Source of the DNA: Ottowia thiooxydans DSM 14619
Lineage (GTDB): Bacteria; Pseudomonadota; Gammaproteobacteria; Burkholderiales; Burkholderiaceae_C
NCBI RefSeq assembly: GCF_000422885.1
Contig: NZ_AUGX01000015.1
Location: forward strand, 62,001-126,000
DNA: 64,000 nucleotides
Direction of reading: 5' to 3'
The notes below the pieces were generated by a model. The model searched no databases. It saw nothing but the letters and a program-made list of their open reading frames with translations, and was not told the origin of the DNA. The translations under genes and the position numbers were made by a program. Below, piece by piece: positions 52,229 through 61,493 of the stretch; the first letter of the stretch is position 1, and every line of letters starts with the position of its first letter.

Positions 52229-53536
52229 ATGGACAAACTACTGATCCGCGGAGGCCGACCGCTTCGGGGGGAGGTCGTCATTTCCGGCGCCAAAAATGCC
52301 GCACTTCCTGAAATGTGCGCGGCTCTTCTGACGGCTGAGCCTGTGGTGCTCACCAATGTGCCACGCCTTCAGGACGTGCGCACCATGCGCAAATTGCTCG
52401 ACAACATGGGCTGCGTGACAGAAACGCACGGCGAGCGTGGCGGCATGAGCTTCCATGCGGCGGCGTCTCTGACGCCAGAAGCGCCTTACGAGCTGGTCAA
52501 GACCATGCGCGCTTCAGTTCTGGCGTTGGGGCCTCTGCTGGCTCGCTTTGGCCGAGCCAAGGTTTCCTTGCCCGGTGGCTGTGCTATCGGGTCACGGCCT
52601 GTGGACCAGCACATCAAAGGTCTGCAAGCCATGGGTGCGGAAATCGATGTGGAGCACGGCTATATGCTGGCGCGCTTGCCGGAGGGCCGCACTCGCTTGA
52701 AGGGTGCGCGGATCACCACCGATATGGTCACGGTCACGGGCACAGAAAACTTCCTCATGGCCGCTACCCTGGCCGAAGGTGAGACCGTACTGGAAAACGC
52801 GGCGCAGGAGCCTGAGATCACCGATCTGGCCGAGATGCTCATCAAAATGGGTGCACGCATTGAAGGCCACGGCACCAGCCGCATCCGTATTATTGGGGTG
52901 GAGCAGCTCCACGGTTGCACGCATGAGGTCGTCGCCGACCGTATCGAAGCCGGCACATTCCTGTGCGCCGTGGCTGCTACCGGCGGCGAAGCCACCTTGC
53001 GCAATGCGTGCGCTCACCACCTCGATGCGGTGATTGAGAAACTCCGCGACGCCGGCGCAGAGATTGAGGCCCAGGGAGGGCCACACTGCGAAGACGGCCC
53101 CAAAGCTCACTCCATCACCATCCGTAGCTTGGGTGGCAGGGCGCTGAAAGCGCAGAGCTTTCGCACCAGCGAGTATCCGGGTTTCCCGACCGACATGCAG
53201 GCGCAGTTCATGGCGCTCAATTGCGTAGCTTCCGGCTCCAGCATGGTCACTGAGACTATCTTCGAAAACCGCTTCATGCACGTCAATGAAATGACACGGC
53301 TGGGAGCAAGCATCCATATCGACGGCCGTGTCGCCATGATCGATGGTGTGCAGAATTTGTCCGGTGCCAGCGTCATGGCGACCGACTTACGAGCTTCTGC
53401 CAGCCTGGTCATCGCCGGGCTGGTGGCCGAAGGTGAAACCTTGATTGACCGCATCTATCACCTCGACCGCGGCTACGACCAGATGGAAGAGAAGCTGCGG
53501 GCGATTGGGGCAGATATTCAGAGGGTTGCATCATGA
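52229..53536 (+). CDS. murA: UDP-N-acetylglucosamine 1-carboxyvinyltransferase
   Basis: 435-residue enzyme of the first committed step of peptidoglycan synthesis (enolpyruvyl transfer from PEP to UDP-GlcNAc). Active-site Cys118 lies in [19 protein letters not shown], so it should be fosfomycin-sensitive in principle. Substrate-binding SGAKNAALP at the N-terminus and [12 protein letters not shown] are present. Stop overlaps the hisG start (ATGA). Length about 15 residues above E. coli MurA. Confidence 0.97.
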   Translation: MDKLLIRGGRPLRGEVVISGAKNAALPEMCAALLTAEPVVLTNVPRLQDVRTMRKLLDNMGCVTETHGERGGMSFHAAASLTPEAPYELVKTMRASVLALGPLLARFGRAKVSLPGGCAIGSRPVDQHIKGLQAMGAEIDVEHGYMLARLPEGRTRLKGARITTDMVTVTGTENFLMAATLAEGETVLENAAQEPEITDLAEMLIKMGARIEGHGTSRIRIIGVEQLHGCTHEVVADRIEAGTFLCAVAATGGEATLRNACAHHLDAVIEKLRDAGAEIEAQGGPHCEDGPKAHSITIRSLGGRALKAQSFRTSEYPGFPTDMQAQFMALNCVASGSSMVTETIFENRFMHVNEMTRLGASIHIDGRVAMIDGVQNLSGASVMATDLRASASLVIAGLVAEGETLIDRIYHLDRGYDQMEEKLRAIGADIQRVAS

Positions 53537-54186
53537 TTACTCTCGCGCTCTCCAAGGGCCGCATCTTTGAAGAAACGCTGCCCTTGCTGGCGGCTGCAGG
53601 CATTGAGGTGCTCGAAGACCCTGAAAAGTCCAGAAAGCTCATCTTGCCCACGAACCAGGAAGGTGTTCGTGTGGTCCTGGTACGTGCTACTGATGTACCC
53701 ACCTATGTGGAGTACGGCGGAGCTGATCTTGGCGTAACCGGTAAAGACGTGCTGATTGAGCATGGCGGTGCAGGCCTGTATCAGCCGCTGGATCTGCGGA
53801 TTGCAAAATGCCACATGGCCGTGGCCGCACCTGCGGGCTTTGATTACATGCGCGCCATACGCCAAGGCAGCCGCATCACCGTGGCCACCAAGTACACCGC
53901 CATTGCACGCAATTTCTTCGCGGAAAAGGGCGTGCACGTCGATCTCATCAAGCTTTACGGCAGCATGGAGCTGGCCCCGCTCACCGGCATGGCCGATGCC
54001 ATCGTCGACCTGGTGAGCACCGGCAAGACGCTTAAGGCGAACAATCTGGTGGAGGTTGAGCACATCATGGATATCAGCTCACGCCTGGTGGTCAACCAGG
54101 CCGCGCTGAAGCTCAAGACCGCCCCCATTCGCCGCATCATCGATTCTTTCGCCGCAGCCGTTGGCCCAGTGCCAGTAGCTGCCTGA
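53533..54186 (+). CDS. hisG: ATP phosphoribosyltransferase, short form
   Basis: 217-residue catalytic subunit for the first step of histidine synthesis. It has [18 protein letters not shown] at the start, [14 protein letters not shown] and [14 protein letters not shown] (the PRPP-binding loop). The short HisG form lacks the regulatory domain and needs HisZ for activity and feedback; hisZ is not in this window. It overlaps murA by 4 bp, and hisD follows after 25 bp. Confidence 0.96.
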   Translation: MITLALSKGRIFEETLPLLAAAGIEVLEDPEKSRKLILPTNQEGVRVVLVRATDVPTYVEYGGADLGVTGKDVLIEHGGAGLYQPLDLRIAKCHMAVAAPAGFDYMRAIRQGSRITVATKYTAIARNFFAEKGVHVDLIKLYGSMELAPLTGMADAIVDLVSTGKTLKANNLVEVEHIMDISSRLVVNQAALKLKTAPIRRIIDSFAAAVGPVPVAA

Positions 54187-54211
54187 TGGAGCCGAGAGGA
54201 ACCTCCCAACA

Positions 54212-55531
54212 ATGACCTTCACAGCCACACCCGCCCGCTTATCCACCGCCAGTTCTGATTTTGAGCAGCAGTTTGCAGCGCGCCTGCATTGGAGCGCTGA
54301 GCAGGATGCGGCCATCGAGCATCGGGTGAGGGACATCCTGGCTGATGTGCGCAGTCGTGGCGATGCGGCGGTGCTGGAATACACCGAACGATTCGATCAC
54401 GTCACGGCTGCCAGCATGGGTGGCCTTGAACTGACACCGCAAGAGTTGAAGGCAGCTTTTGAAAGCCTGCCTGCCGTTCAGCGCGAAGCTCTGGAGGTTG
54501 CGGCCGCTCGCATCAGGCGCTATCACGAATGGCAAAAACGCCAAGGCGGAGAAACGGCGACCTATCGCGATGAAGATGGCACTTTGCTGGGGCAGAAGAT
54601 CACTCCGCTGGATCGGGTAGGTATCTACGTACCCGGTGGCAAAGCGGCCTACCCGAGCAGCCTGCTGATGAACGCCATGCCGGCCCACGTGGCCGGTGTG
54701 GGTGAGATTGTGATGGTCGTACCCACGCCGCGGGGCGAAAAAAACCCGCTCGTGCTGGCAGCCGCCCACGTCGCCGGTGTGAGTCGCGCCTTCACCATTG
54801 GCGGCGCGCAAGCCATTGCGGCGCTGGCCTACGGTACGGCGACGGTGCCTAAGGTGGACAAGATCACCGGCCCCGGCAACGCTTACGTGGCCAGTGCCAA
54901 GAAACACGTGTTTGGTACCGTGGGCATCGACATGATTGCCGGGCCGAGCGAGATTCTGGTTCTGGCTGATGGCAGTACGCCTGCCGACTGGGTAGCCATG
55001 GATCTATTCAGTCAGGCCGAGCACGACGAATTGGCGCAAAGCATTTTGCTCAGCCCGGATGCGGCGTATATCGATGCCGTCAAGCGGGAGATTGACCGCC
55101 TTCTTCCCACCATGCCTCGCGCTGAGATCATTGCCAAAAGCCTTTCAGGCCGCGGCGCCTTGATCCACACGCGAAGCATGGAAGAAGCGTGCGAGATCAG
55201 TAACCGCATCGCTCCAGAACATCTGGAGATCAGCAGCAATGATCCGCACCGCTGGGAGCCCTTGCTCAAACACGCTGGCGCCATATTTCTGGGTGCCTAT
55301 ACCAGTGAGTCCTTGGGTGACTACTGCGCTGGCCCCAACCATGTGCTTCCCACCAGCGGTACGGCACGTTTCTCGTCTCCGCTGTCGGTCTACGATTTCC
55401 AAAAGCGCAGCAGCCTGATTGAGGTGAGCCAGGCGGGCGCTCAAACGCTCGGCCGAATCGCCCGTGTTCTTGCGCTGGGCGAAGGACTGCAGGCACACGC
55501 GGCTGCAGCGGAAATGCGGCTGTCTTCCTGA
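54212..55531 (+). CDS. hisD: Histidinol dehydrogenase
   Basis: 439-residue zinc enzyme catalysing the last two oxidations of histidine synthesis. It has [63 protein letters not shown] with zinc-ligand residues, and APEHLEI with the catalytic Glu-His. Complete. In relatives hisC follows closely; here hisD is followed by an inverted-repeat-bounded insertion of about 2.7 kb. Confidence 0.97.
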   Translation: MTFTATPARLSTASSDFEQQFAARLHWSAEQDAAIEHRVRDILADVRSRGDAAVLEYTERFDHVTAASMGGLELTPQELKAAFESLPAVQREALEVAAARIRRYHEWQKRQGGETATYRDEDGTLLGQKITPLDRVGIYVPGGKAAYPSSLLMNAMPAHVAGVGEIVMVVPTPRGEKNPLVLAAAHVAGVSRAFTIGGAQAIAALAYGTATVPKVDKITGPGNAYVASAKKHVFGTVGIDMIAGPSEILVLADGSTPADWVAMDLFSQAEHDELAQSILLSPDAAYIDAVKREIDRLLPTMPRAEIIAKSLSGRGALIHTRSMEEACEISNRIAPEHLEISSNDPHRWEPLLKHAGAIFLGAYTSESLGDYCAGPNHVLPTSGTARFSSPLSVYDFQKRSSLIEVSQAGAQTLGRIARVLALGEGLQAHAAAAEMRLSS

Positions 55532-55548
55532 GAATGTGTTGACGATCT
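55531..55548. repeat. Left inverted repeat of the hisD-hisC insertion
   Basis: AGAATGTGTTGACGATCT begins at the last base of the hisD stop codon. It matches 17 of 18 positions of the reverse complement of 58205-58222, next to hisC. It runs into a hairpin with arms TCTCTGAAT (55546-55554) and ATTCAGAGA (55569-55577). Confidence 0.6.
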
Positions 55549-55585
55549 CTGAATGCGCTCGTAAACGTATTCAGAGAGTCCGGCT

Positions 55586-56812
55586 TCAGCCGCGCCGCAT
55601 CCGGCTCACTCCCAATACGCTTAACAGCAGGCCCAGTGCCATCAGCGTCCACTCGCTCAGCGTTGGCACGGCGGTGACGCCAGCCACTGGAGCTCCATTG
55701 TCATTGTCCTGCACAGTCACTGTTTGCGGGTCACCCCTGACGATCCAGGCTGGGTCGTCTGGATTTGTACTGGCTGATACGCTGATAGGTGCCGCACCGT
55801 CTCCACGCGTGGTATTCGGGGTGGCGGTAATCGTGCAGGAAGCCTCGTTTTGGAATGCGGCGAAGTTTACGCTGGCACAGTCGCTGCTGAAACGGGTTGC
55901 ATCGCCGGCCAAGCTTAGCGCAATGGCATAGGCCGAACGGGGAGGGTTCGTCACCCCGACCGTACAGGTGGCGGTCTGGCCCGCCGCATCGAGCAGCGTG
56001 GCGGGTGCGCAGCTGACGCTGACTTCAGGAATGGATGGGATGATGCCGAATGCAACCGCTTGCGCTTCGGACTGCTCTGCGGAGCCAGGTTCGGTATCCA
56101 GGCCAGCGATGATTGAGCTTGGGTTCACGGTTGAGTGCATCCAGGCGCTCGCAGCGTACTCTGTAGGAAGCAGGGGCAACTTGCTTCGCAAGACCACGCG
56201 CTTCGGATCGGGGTAGGCGGCCAGTACGGTAGCGGGCAGGTTTCCTGCGACGGGCGTGAGCTGAGCCGGGTTGCCCCAGTCTCCGCCATCGGTGGTGAAG
56301 TAGATGGATTCGGAGTCTGAACCTGAAATGGGCGTCGTCTCCTCGGCATCCACGGCGAACAATTCGAATTGCAAATCGTGTCCGGCACTGTTTCTGAGCA
56401 CCAGTTGGCTCAGATTCAAACGCATGATTCCGCCCATGCTGCGCAGCGCCGGCTTGCGTGCGGCGGTGTCGGGCTGGTAACGGAGAGGCAGACCAAATGC
56501 GGAACCGCGACCTATCACTGAGCCTACATAGGCCGGCAGGGGCTGGGCGCTTAGATTTCCGTGATAAGTGGCCAGCAGCGAGCCGCGTTCGATGTGGAGC
56601 CCCAATTTGGTGGCGACACCGCTGGAGGGGGGTACGTCGAACAGGAAGTCCTGCGCATAGGTGGGGCCCGCACCCACCATGCCAGCGAAATCAAGCCAGC
56701 GGATCTGGCTAACGGAGCCGTCAAGCGCTATGTAGGCCTGGGCGGGGGTTTGAGCCTGAGCGAGTGTCCAGGGCAGGAGCAGGCTGGCGAGGGCGAGGAT
56801 TTTGTGCTTCAT
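55586..56812 (-). CDS. IPTL-CTERM sorted surface protein of unknown function
   Basis: 408 residues. Signal peptide MKHKILALASLLLPWTLAQA. The C-terminus has the IPTL-CTERM sorting signal: VPTLSEWTLMALGLLLSVLG followed by a basic SRMRRG end, which marks processing by an exosortase/archaeosortase-like system. The middle shows repeated beta-rich segments with paired cysteines (VSVSCAPATLLD, TATCTVGV, SSDCASVNF, ASCTITATP), like Calx-beta/choice-of-anchor folds. The frame is open to 56959; ATG at 56812 starts the signal peptide. It lies antisense inside the his operon, between hisD and hisC, divergent from an AraC regulator. Confidence 0.82.
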   Translation of the reverse strand: MKHKILALASLLLPWTLAQAQTPAQAYIALDGSVSQIRWLDFAGMVGAGPTYAQDFLFDVPPSSGVATKLGLHIERGSLLATYHGNLSAQPLPAYVGSVIGRGSAFGLPLRYQPDTAARKPALRSMGGIMRLNLSQLVLRNSAGHDLQFELFAVDAEETTPISGSDSESIYFTTDGGDWGNPAQLTPVAGNLPATVLAAYPDPKRVVLRSKLPLLPTEYAASAWMHSTVNPSSIIAGLDTEPGSAEQSEAQAVAFGIIPSIPEVSVSCAPATLLDAAGQTATCTVGVTNPPRSAYAIALSLAGDATRFSSDCASVNFAAFQNEASCTITATPNTTRGDGAAPISVSASTNPDDPAWIVRGDPQTVTVQDNDNGAPVAGVTAVPTLSEWTLMALGLLLSVLGVSRMRRG

Positions 56813-57183
56813 ATGACAGAACGTTTCTAGCAAGTGCGGAAGTTCAAAGATGGGCGTGAAAAACCGGCGCAAGCATGATGTGCTGCCCCAGCGAACCGTG
56901 TGTCCGAAATCGGTGTGTGAGAACGTGTTCGTGTTTTTTCGGACTCTCGAAAAGATCATGGAAACGCTCTAAGACCAGGGCAGAGACTTGAAGCAGCCCC
57001 GCCGCCGTAACCTTTAGTTCCTCCCAAATTCATTTGTTGAAAATGCACGATAGAACGAAGTGGTGCTTTCTCCTTGGGCTGTAGCGAAATCGACACGGAC
57101 TAAAGTGAAATGGTCCAGGTAACTTTTTGTACTGAGCCATACTGAAGCGAAGAAACAAAGATAAGCAAGGAGAGGAGGTCAAC
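56813..57183. promoter_or_regulatory. Divergent promoter region between the IPTL-CTERM and AraC genes
   Basis: 371 bp without a gene. Its sequence is more AT-rich than neighbours. It includes AGAACGTGTT at 56920-56929, the same ten bases as the outer end of the inverted repeat at 58222, and a T-run at 56934-56939. A very strong ribosome site (AGGAGAGGAGG) precedes the AraC ATG. No specific operator could be assigned. Confidence 0.4.
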
Positions 57184-58155
57184 ATGGGAGCTCCGCCGAG
57201 CGATCAATCCCCTACTCAGCGGTTAAGCTGCCCACCGATTCATGATCTGAGTCGCCTGAAGGCGTTTCAAGAGCAATTTGAGGCGTTTCTTGGGGGAATT
57301 CATGTCGAACCGCTGAACGGTTCTCCGCTAGCTATTGAAGGCACGGTGACCAGGTTCGAGCAAGTGTCCATCCAGATCGGGGAGGCTTCGCCATCTCGCT
57401 GTACCCACCCCGCTTCGATGGTCCCCGACGACAGCGTTTTGCTCATGGGGATCTATGAGGGAAGTGGCTCCATAAGCGTTCGTGGCAGTGAATGTCGTCT
57501 GGGCGGCGGGGATATGGTTTTTGCTGGATCCCACCACCCGGAATCGGTCGTGACGTACATCCCTACGCACTTGTGCCAGGTTACTTTGAACCGCTCAATG
57601 CTGAGCTCCATGCAGGTCGATGTGGACTCCGCCATGTTGCAGCCGCTACGAGGGCATCCGGTAGTCTCGATGTTGATGCGCTATGCGTACATGCTGCGCG
57701 ATCACGACGATCTGACCACGCCCGAATTGCGCCGTGCAGCCACCGTGCACTTGCATGATCTCGCGGCCCTCGCCGCGGGCGCTACGGGAGACGTGGCCCA
57801 CATAGCTCAAGGTCGTGGCGCGCGCGCGGCTCGCCTGTTGGCTATCAAGCGCGACATCACAGCGCATTTCACGGATGGAGCGCTGTCTGTAGGTGCGGTA
57901 GCCCGGCGGCATGGCATTACGCCCCGTTACCTCCATATGTTGCTGGCCCAGGAGGGACTCTCCTTCAGTTCGTTGGTCATGGAGCAGCGCCTGGCGCTGG
58001 TGTACCGCCGGCTGGTAGATCCGAGATTGAGTGGTTGTGCTATCCAAACGCTCGCTTTTGACGCGGGTTTTGGTGATTTGTCCTATTTCAACCGCAACTT
58101 CAGAGAGCGGTATGGCATGACGCCCTCCGAGGCACGTGCGGGTGAGTTCTTGTAG
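57184..58155 (+). CDS. AraC-family transcriptional regulator
   Basis: 323 residues. The C-terminal ~100 residues hold the double HTH: LSVGAVARRHGITPRYLHMLL and the second with TLAFDAGFGDLSYFNRNFRE, ending RYGMTPSEARAGEF. The N-terminal two-thirds resemble AraC-binding-like domains (as in FeaR/AraC_binding_2) and presumably sense a ligand. Strong ribosome site AGGAGAGGAGG. Divergent from the IPTL-CTERM gene and so its likely regulator (inference). It lies inside the insertion between hisD and hisC. Confidence 0.9.
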   Translation: MGAPPSDQSPTQRLSCPPIHDLSRLKAFQEQFEAFLGGIHVEPLNGSPLAIEGTVTRFEQVSIQIGEASPSRCTHPASMVPDDSVLLMGIYEGSGSISVRGSECRLGGGDMVFAGSHHPESVVTYIPTHLCQVTLNRSMLSSMQVDVDSAMLQPLRGHPVVSMLMRYAYMLRDHDDLTTPELRRAATVHLHDLAALAAGATGDVAHIAQGRGARAARLLAIKRDITAHFTDGALSVGAVARRHGITPRYLHMLLAQEGLSFSSLVMEQRLALVYRRLVDPRLSGCAIQTLAFDAGFGDLSYFNRNFRERYGMTPSEARAGEFL

Positions 58156-58175
58156 CATGGGCGTCCTGCTTGGAG

Positions 58176-58218
58176 CGTGTTGACGATCTATTCGGAGTCC
58201 GAATAGATCGTCAACACG
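58176..58218. repeat. Perfect 21-bp palindrome between the AraC gene and hisC
   Basis: Two 21-bp arms around a single central G at 58197 pair perfectly; the left arm begins CGTGTTGACGATCT. It would form a very stable cruciform or RNA hairpin. The 13-mer GTGTTGACGATCT (58177-58189) also occurs next to hisD (55536-55548), and its reverse complement is at 58205-58217. It lacks a T-run. Confidence 0.85.
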
Positions 58219-58222
58219 TTCT
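58205..58222. repeat. Right inverted repeat of the hisD-hisC insertion
   Basis: AGATCGTCAACACGTTCT, whose reverse complement matches the left repeat at 55531-55548 in 17 of 18 positions. It overlaps the right arm of the 21-bp palindrome and ends 16 bp before the hisC ATG. Confidence 0.6.
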
Positions 58223-58238
58223 GAGCGCGCTGTGTTGA

Positions 58239-59381
58239 ATGAGCCGCTCCACGATTGCCCCCTTCATGAATACGGAAACCCACTCCCACGATCCGCTCTC
58301 GCGTCTCCGCCAGGATGTACAAGGCATGCACGCCTACGCCGTGCAAGATTCTTCCGGCATGCTGAAGCTGGATGCGATGGAAAACTCGCACCGGCTGCCG
58401 TCGGCATTGCGTGCCGAACTGGGCCGCAGGCTTGGTGAGGTGGCCATCAATCGCTACCCGGGCGAGCGAGTACATGATTTGAAGCAAGCACTGGCGCATT
58501 ACGCGGCCCTTCCCCCGGATTGGTCCTTGATGCTGGGCAATGGCTCGGACGAGCTCATTAGCTTGCTGGCCATGGCCTGCGACACCCCGGGTTCTGCAGA
58601 GCCCGCGGTCATCCTGGCACCTCTGCCGGGATTCGTGATGTATGGCATGAGCGCGCAGTTCCAGGGGCTCGCCTTTCGTGGTATACCGCTCACGGCCGAG
58701 TTTGAGCTCGACGAATCCGCGATGCTGAATGCCATCGATGAATATCGCCCCGCTGTCCTTTACCTGGCCTACCCCAACAACCCCACCGGCACCCTGTGGA
58801 ACCAAGGGGTGATTGAGCGCCTGATAGATGCCCAGGGCGCGCAGGGAGGGCTGGTGGTTATGGATGAGGCCTATCAACCCTTCGCTGCGCGCAGCTGGAT
58901 CGAATCGGTGCATGCTGCGCCTGAGCGCCATCGGCACGTGCTGGTGATGCGAACGCTCAGCAAATTCGGCTTGGCAGGCGTGCGTCTTGGCTATTTGATG
59001 GGCCCGGCGCGCATCGTGGCGCAGCTCGATAAGCTGCGCCCCCCCTATAACGTGAGCGTGCTGAACGCAGAGTGCGCGCTGTTCGCGCTCGAGCACCGCG
59101 AGGTGTTTGCGGCCCAGGCGGTTGATATTCGTGCGGAGCGGGAAAAACTCCTGTCTGCGCTGAACCTTCTGCCAGGAGTTCACGCCTATTCCAGTGAGGC
59201 CAATATGCTGCTGGTGCGCTTGCCGGATGCCCCCAAAACCTTTGAAGGAATGAAGGCGCGCAAGGTGTTGGTGAAGAACGTTTCTACAATGCATCCTTTA
59301 CTGGCCAATTGCCTACGCCTGACTGTAGGCACCGAGAGAGAAAATGAGCAGATGCTGGCCGCTCTGCAAGCATCCCTATGA
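58239..59381 (+). CDS. hisC: Histidinol-phosphate aminotransferase
   Basis: 380-residue PLP enzyme converting imidazole acetol phosphate to histidinol phosphate. It has [40 protein letters not shown] and the PLP-Lys region [16 protein letters not shown]. ATGs at 58239 and 58266 are both possible; neither has a ribosome site, and 58266 would give a more usual N-terminus. It overlaps hisB by 4 bp. The upstream insertion separates it from hisGD, so it needs read-through from the AraC gene or its own promoter. Confidence 0.94.
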   Translation: MSRSTIAPFMNTETHSHDPLSRLRQDVQGMHAYAVQDSSGMLKLDAMENSHRLPSALRAELGRRLGEVAINRYPGERVHDLKQALAHYAALPPDWSLMLGNGSDELISLLAMACDTPGSAEPAVILAPLPGFVMYGMSAQFQGLAFRGIPLTAEFELDESAMLNAIDEYRPAVLYLAYPNNPTGTLWNQGVIERLIDAQGAQGGLVVMDEAYQPFAARSWIESVHAAPERHRHVLVMRTLSKFGLAGVRLGYLMGPARIVAQLDKLRPPYNVSVLNAECALFALEHREVFAAQAVDIRAEREKLLSALNLLPGVHAYSSEANMLLVRLPDAPKTFEGMKARKVLVKNVSTMHPLLANCLRLTVGTERENEQMLAALQASL

Positions 59382-59974
59382 ATACTCCACGCACCGCAGA
59401 AGTCTCCCGCGACACCGCTGAGACCAAAATCAAAGTACGCCTTAACCTGGATGGCAGCGGGCAATCGCGCCTGTCTACAGGAATTGGCTTTTTTGACCAC
59501 ATGCTCGATCAAATTGCCCGCCACGGCATGATTGATCTGGATGTCCAATGCGAGGGCGATCTGCATATCGATGGTCACCACTCCGTGGAAGACGTGGGCA
59601 TTGCCATCGGGCAGGCAGTCAAGGAGGCCGTGGGCGATAAAAAAGGCATCACACGTTACGGCCACAGTTATGTGCCCCTGGATGAGGCACTTTCACGTGT
59701 GGTGATCGATTTTTCTGGCCGCCCCGGGCTGGTGGCCGATGTGAAATTCACCAGCGGCATGATTGGCAGCTTTGACACCCAGCTCTTCCACGAGTTTTTC
59801 CAGGGGTTCGTCAATCACGCCTTTGTGACGCTGCATTTAGACAACCTCAAAGGCGTCAACGCGCATCACCAGGCCGAGACCGTTTTCAAGGCCTTTGGCC
59901 GTGCGTTGCGTATGGCCCTTACCTTAGACCCGCGTTCAGAAGGGCAGATTCCTTCTACCAAGGGCGTGCTCTAG
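59378..59974 (+). CDS. hisB: Imidazoleglycerol-phosphate dehydratase
   Basis: 198-residue monofunctional dehydratase of histidine synthesis. Metal-binding His motifs: [28 protein letters not shown] and [18 protein letters not shown]. It overlaps hisC by ATGA and ends at a strong terminator. Other his genes (hisH, A, F, I, E) are not in the window and presumably continue elsewhere. Confidence 0.97.
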   Translation: MNTPRTAEVSRDTAETKIKVRLNLDGSGQSRLSTGIGFFDHMLDQIARHGMIDLDVQCEGDLHIDGHHSVEDVGIAIGQAVKEAVGDKKGITRYGHSYVPLDEALSRVVIDFSGRPGLVADVKFTSGMIGSFDTQLFHEFFQGFVNHAFVTLHLDNLKGVNAHHQAETVFKAFGRALRMALTLDPRSEGQIPSTKGVL

Positions 59975-59982
59975 GGCGTGAG

Positions 59983-60006
59983 GCGCCGCCGCAAGCGGCG
60001 CTTTCT
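59983..60006. terminator. Intrinsic terminator between hisB and the efflux operon
   Basis: GCGCCGC (59983-59989), loop CGCAA, GCGGCGC (59995-60001), then TTTCT. It lies between converging genes, 9 bp after hisB and 6 bp before the end of the outer-membrane efflux gene. Confidence 0.75.
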
Positions 60007-60011
60007 ACACC

Positions 60012-61493
60012 TTAGGGGGCTGGCGCTGAGCCCAGCGCGCCCGTTGCTAGAGCCAGGGTCACCGCCGCTGATTGGGCGGCTGCACGTGCATCGGCGAGGA
60101 GTTGACCCGCCTCGATCAGTTGTGTCTCCGCCAAGGTGGCTGCGGTCACGGTTCCTACACCGTGGCGGTAAGCGTCTGAGGCCGCATCCTGGGTCACGCC
60201 AGCAGCCAGGCGCAGTTCGGTCGCCGCCTGCACAGAGGCAAGCGCGCTGAAAAGTGCGTCTTGTGCCACGACGATCTGTTGCACTGCTTGCTGACGTACT
60301 CGATCAAGTCGTGCCTGGGCTGCTTCAACGCGCTGCTGCGCCTGCATCTGCATGGAAGATCGTGTCTGCCCGTCCCAAAGAGGTACCGTAACGCCAATGA
60401 AAGCGCCGACGCCTGAGCCGCTGCCAGCCAGGTTGAGCGTGGGGCCGTCTTGCCCAGCGCTTGGGAAAGTGGTCACATTGGCGCCGCTGCTGCGGGAGGC
60501 CGAGGCTGCCAGGAACACTTTGGGCATCCGGGCGGCTTCCGAAGCCCTGGCCCCTGCGCGGCTGGCCTGAAGTGTTGCGTACGCGGCCTGAATATCCGGG
60601 CGTCGAGCCAAGGCATCAGCCACCAGTCGTTCGATGGGCTCCTTGTCTGCCAGCCCAAGCCGAGGTGTAGGCGCCTCCGCCAGCTTCAGAGGGGTCAGGG
60701 GAGAGATACCCATGGCGGCAATCAATGAGTGATAGGTGTCGCGCTCCCTTCCTTGGGCCTGCACTCTTGCAAATTCCGCTTGAGCGACCGCTTGCTTTGC
60801 ATGAGCCACTTCAATCACTGTGCCAATGCCCTGTTTGAAGCGCGCCTGGGCAGCCTCGAGAATCTCGCGGCTATTGGCGAGCGCGCCTTGCGCCACGCCT
60901 ATGCGCGCTCGCGCAGCTCCATGAGAGTAGTAGGCCAGACTCACGGCTTCAATAATTTGCTGATGGGCCGCGGTGAACCCTATGTTGGCGACCATGGCCT
61001 CATGCTCAGCCCCTTGCGCAATAGCCGCGCGCTCTCCAAAGTCGAACAGTAGCCATTGCAGGGAAAGCACCCCGGCTGCCGCGTGACCATTTCTTTCGCT
61101 CTCAATGGAAACGGATTGGCCCCCTGCATCTCCCTGCCGATGCCGCGCACCTGCCAGCACTGTGGCTGAAAGCCTGGGCAACCAGCTTCGTTGAGCGATA
61201 CCGGCCGTCGTCGCCGCATTTTTCGCCGCGATCCATGCAATTCGGGTCGCAGGATGGTTGCGCTGTGCGAGGTCGATCAGCTCTGCAAGTGAATACAGGC
61301 GCGAGGGGTCGACGTCCGGCGTGGCGGCTAGTTCAGCCAGAGCTGGCTGGGAAGGTAGAACGAAATCCTTCTGAGGGGCGTTGGGATACCAGGCGGCGTC
61401 GGGTCGGGGAGGTGCCAACTGGGGCGTAGGGGCGGCGCAGGCGCCCAGCAGCCCAAGTGCGATGCAAGAGACGATGAGCCTAACGCACGGCAT
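60012..61493 (-). CDS. Outer-membrane efflux lipoprotein (NodT/TolC family)
   Basis: 493 residues. A signal peptide MPCVRLIVSCIALGLLGAC ends in a lipobox, then a TolC-like alpha-barrel with two OEP repeats: one from SLAELIDLAQRNHP and one from DALARRPDIQAAYATLQASR. Typical NodT features include the conserved RRPDI. The frame opens further upstream, but ATG at 61493 has AGAGG 6 nt before it and gives a compact lipoprotein signal. It overlaps the end of the FUSC gene by 14 bp. It provides the outer-membrane duct for the pump encoded upstream. Confidence 0.9.
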   Translation of the reverse strand: MPCVRLIVSCIALGLLGACAAPTPQLAPPRPDAAWYPNAPQKDFVLPSQPALAELAATPDVDPSRLYSLAELIDLAQRNHPATRIAWIAAKNAATTAGIAQRSWLPRLSATVLAGARHRQGDAGGQSVSIESERNGHAAAGVLSLQWLLFDFGERAAIAQGAEHEAMVANIGFTAAHQQIIEAVSLAYYSHGAARARIGVAQGALANSREILEAAQARFKQGIGTVIEVAHAKQAVAQAEFARVQAQGRERDTYHSLIAAMGISPLTPLKLAEAPTPRLGLADKEPIERLVADALARRPDIQAAYATLQASRAGARASEAARMPKVFLAASASRSSGANVTTFPSAGQDGPTLNLAGSGSGVGAFIGVTVPLWDGQTRSSMQMQAQQRVEAAQARLDRVRQQAVQQIVVAQDALFSALASVQAATELRLAAGVTQDAASDAYRHGVGTVTAATLAETQLIEAGQLLADARAAAQSAAVTLALATGALGSAPAP

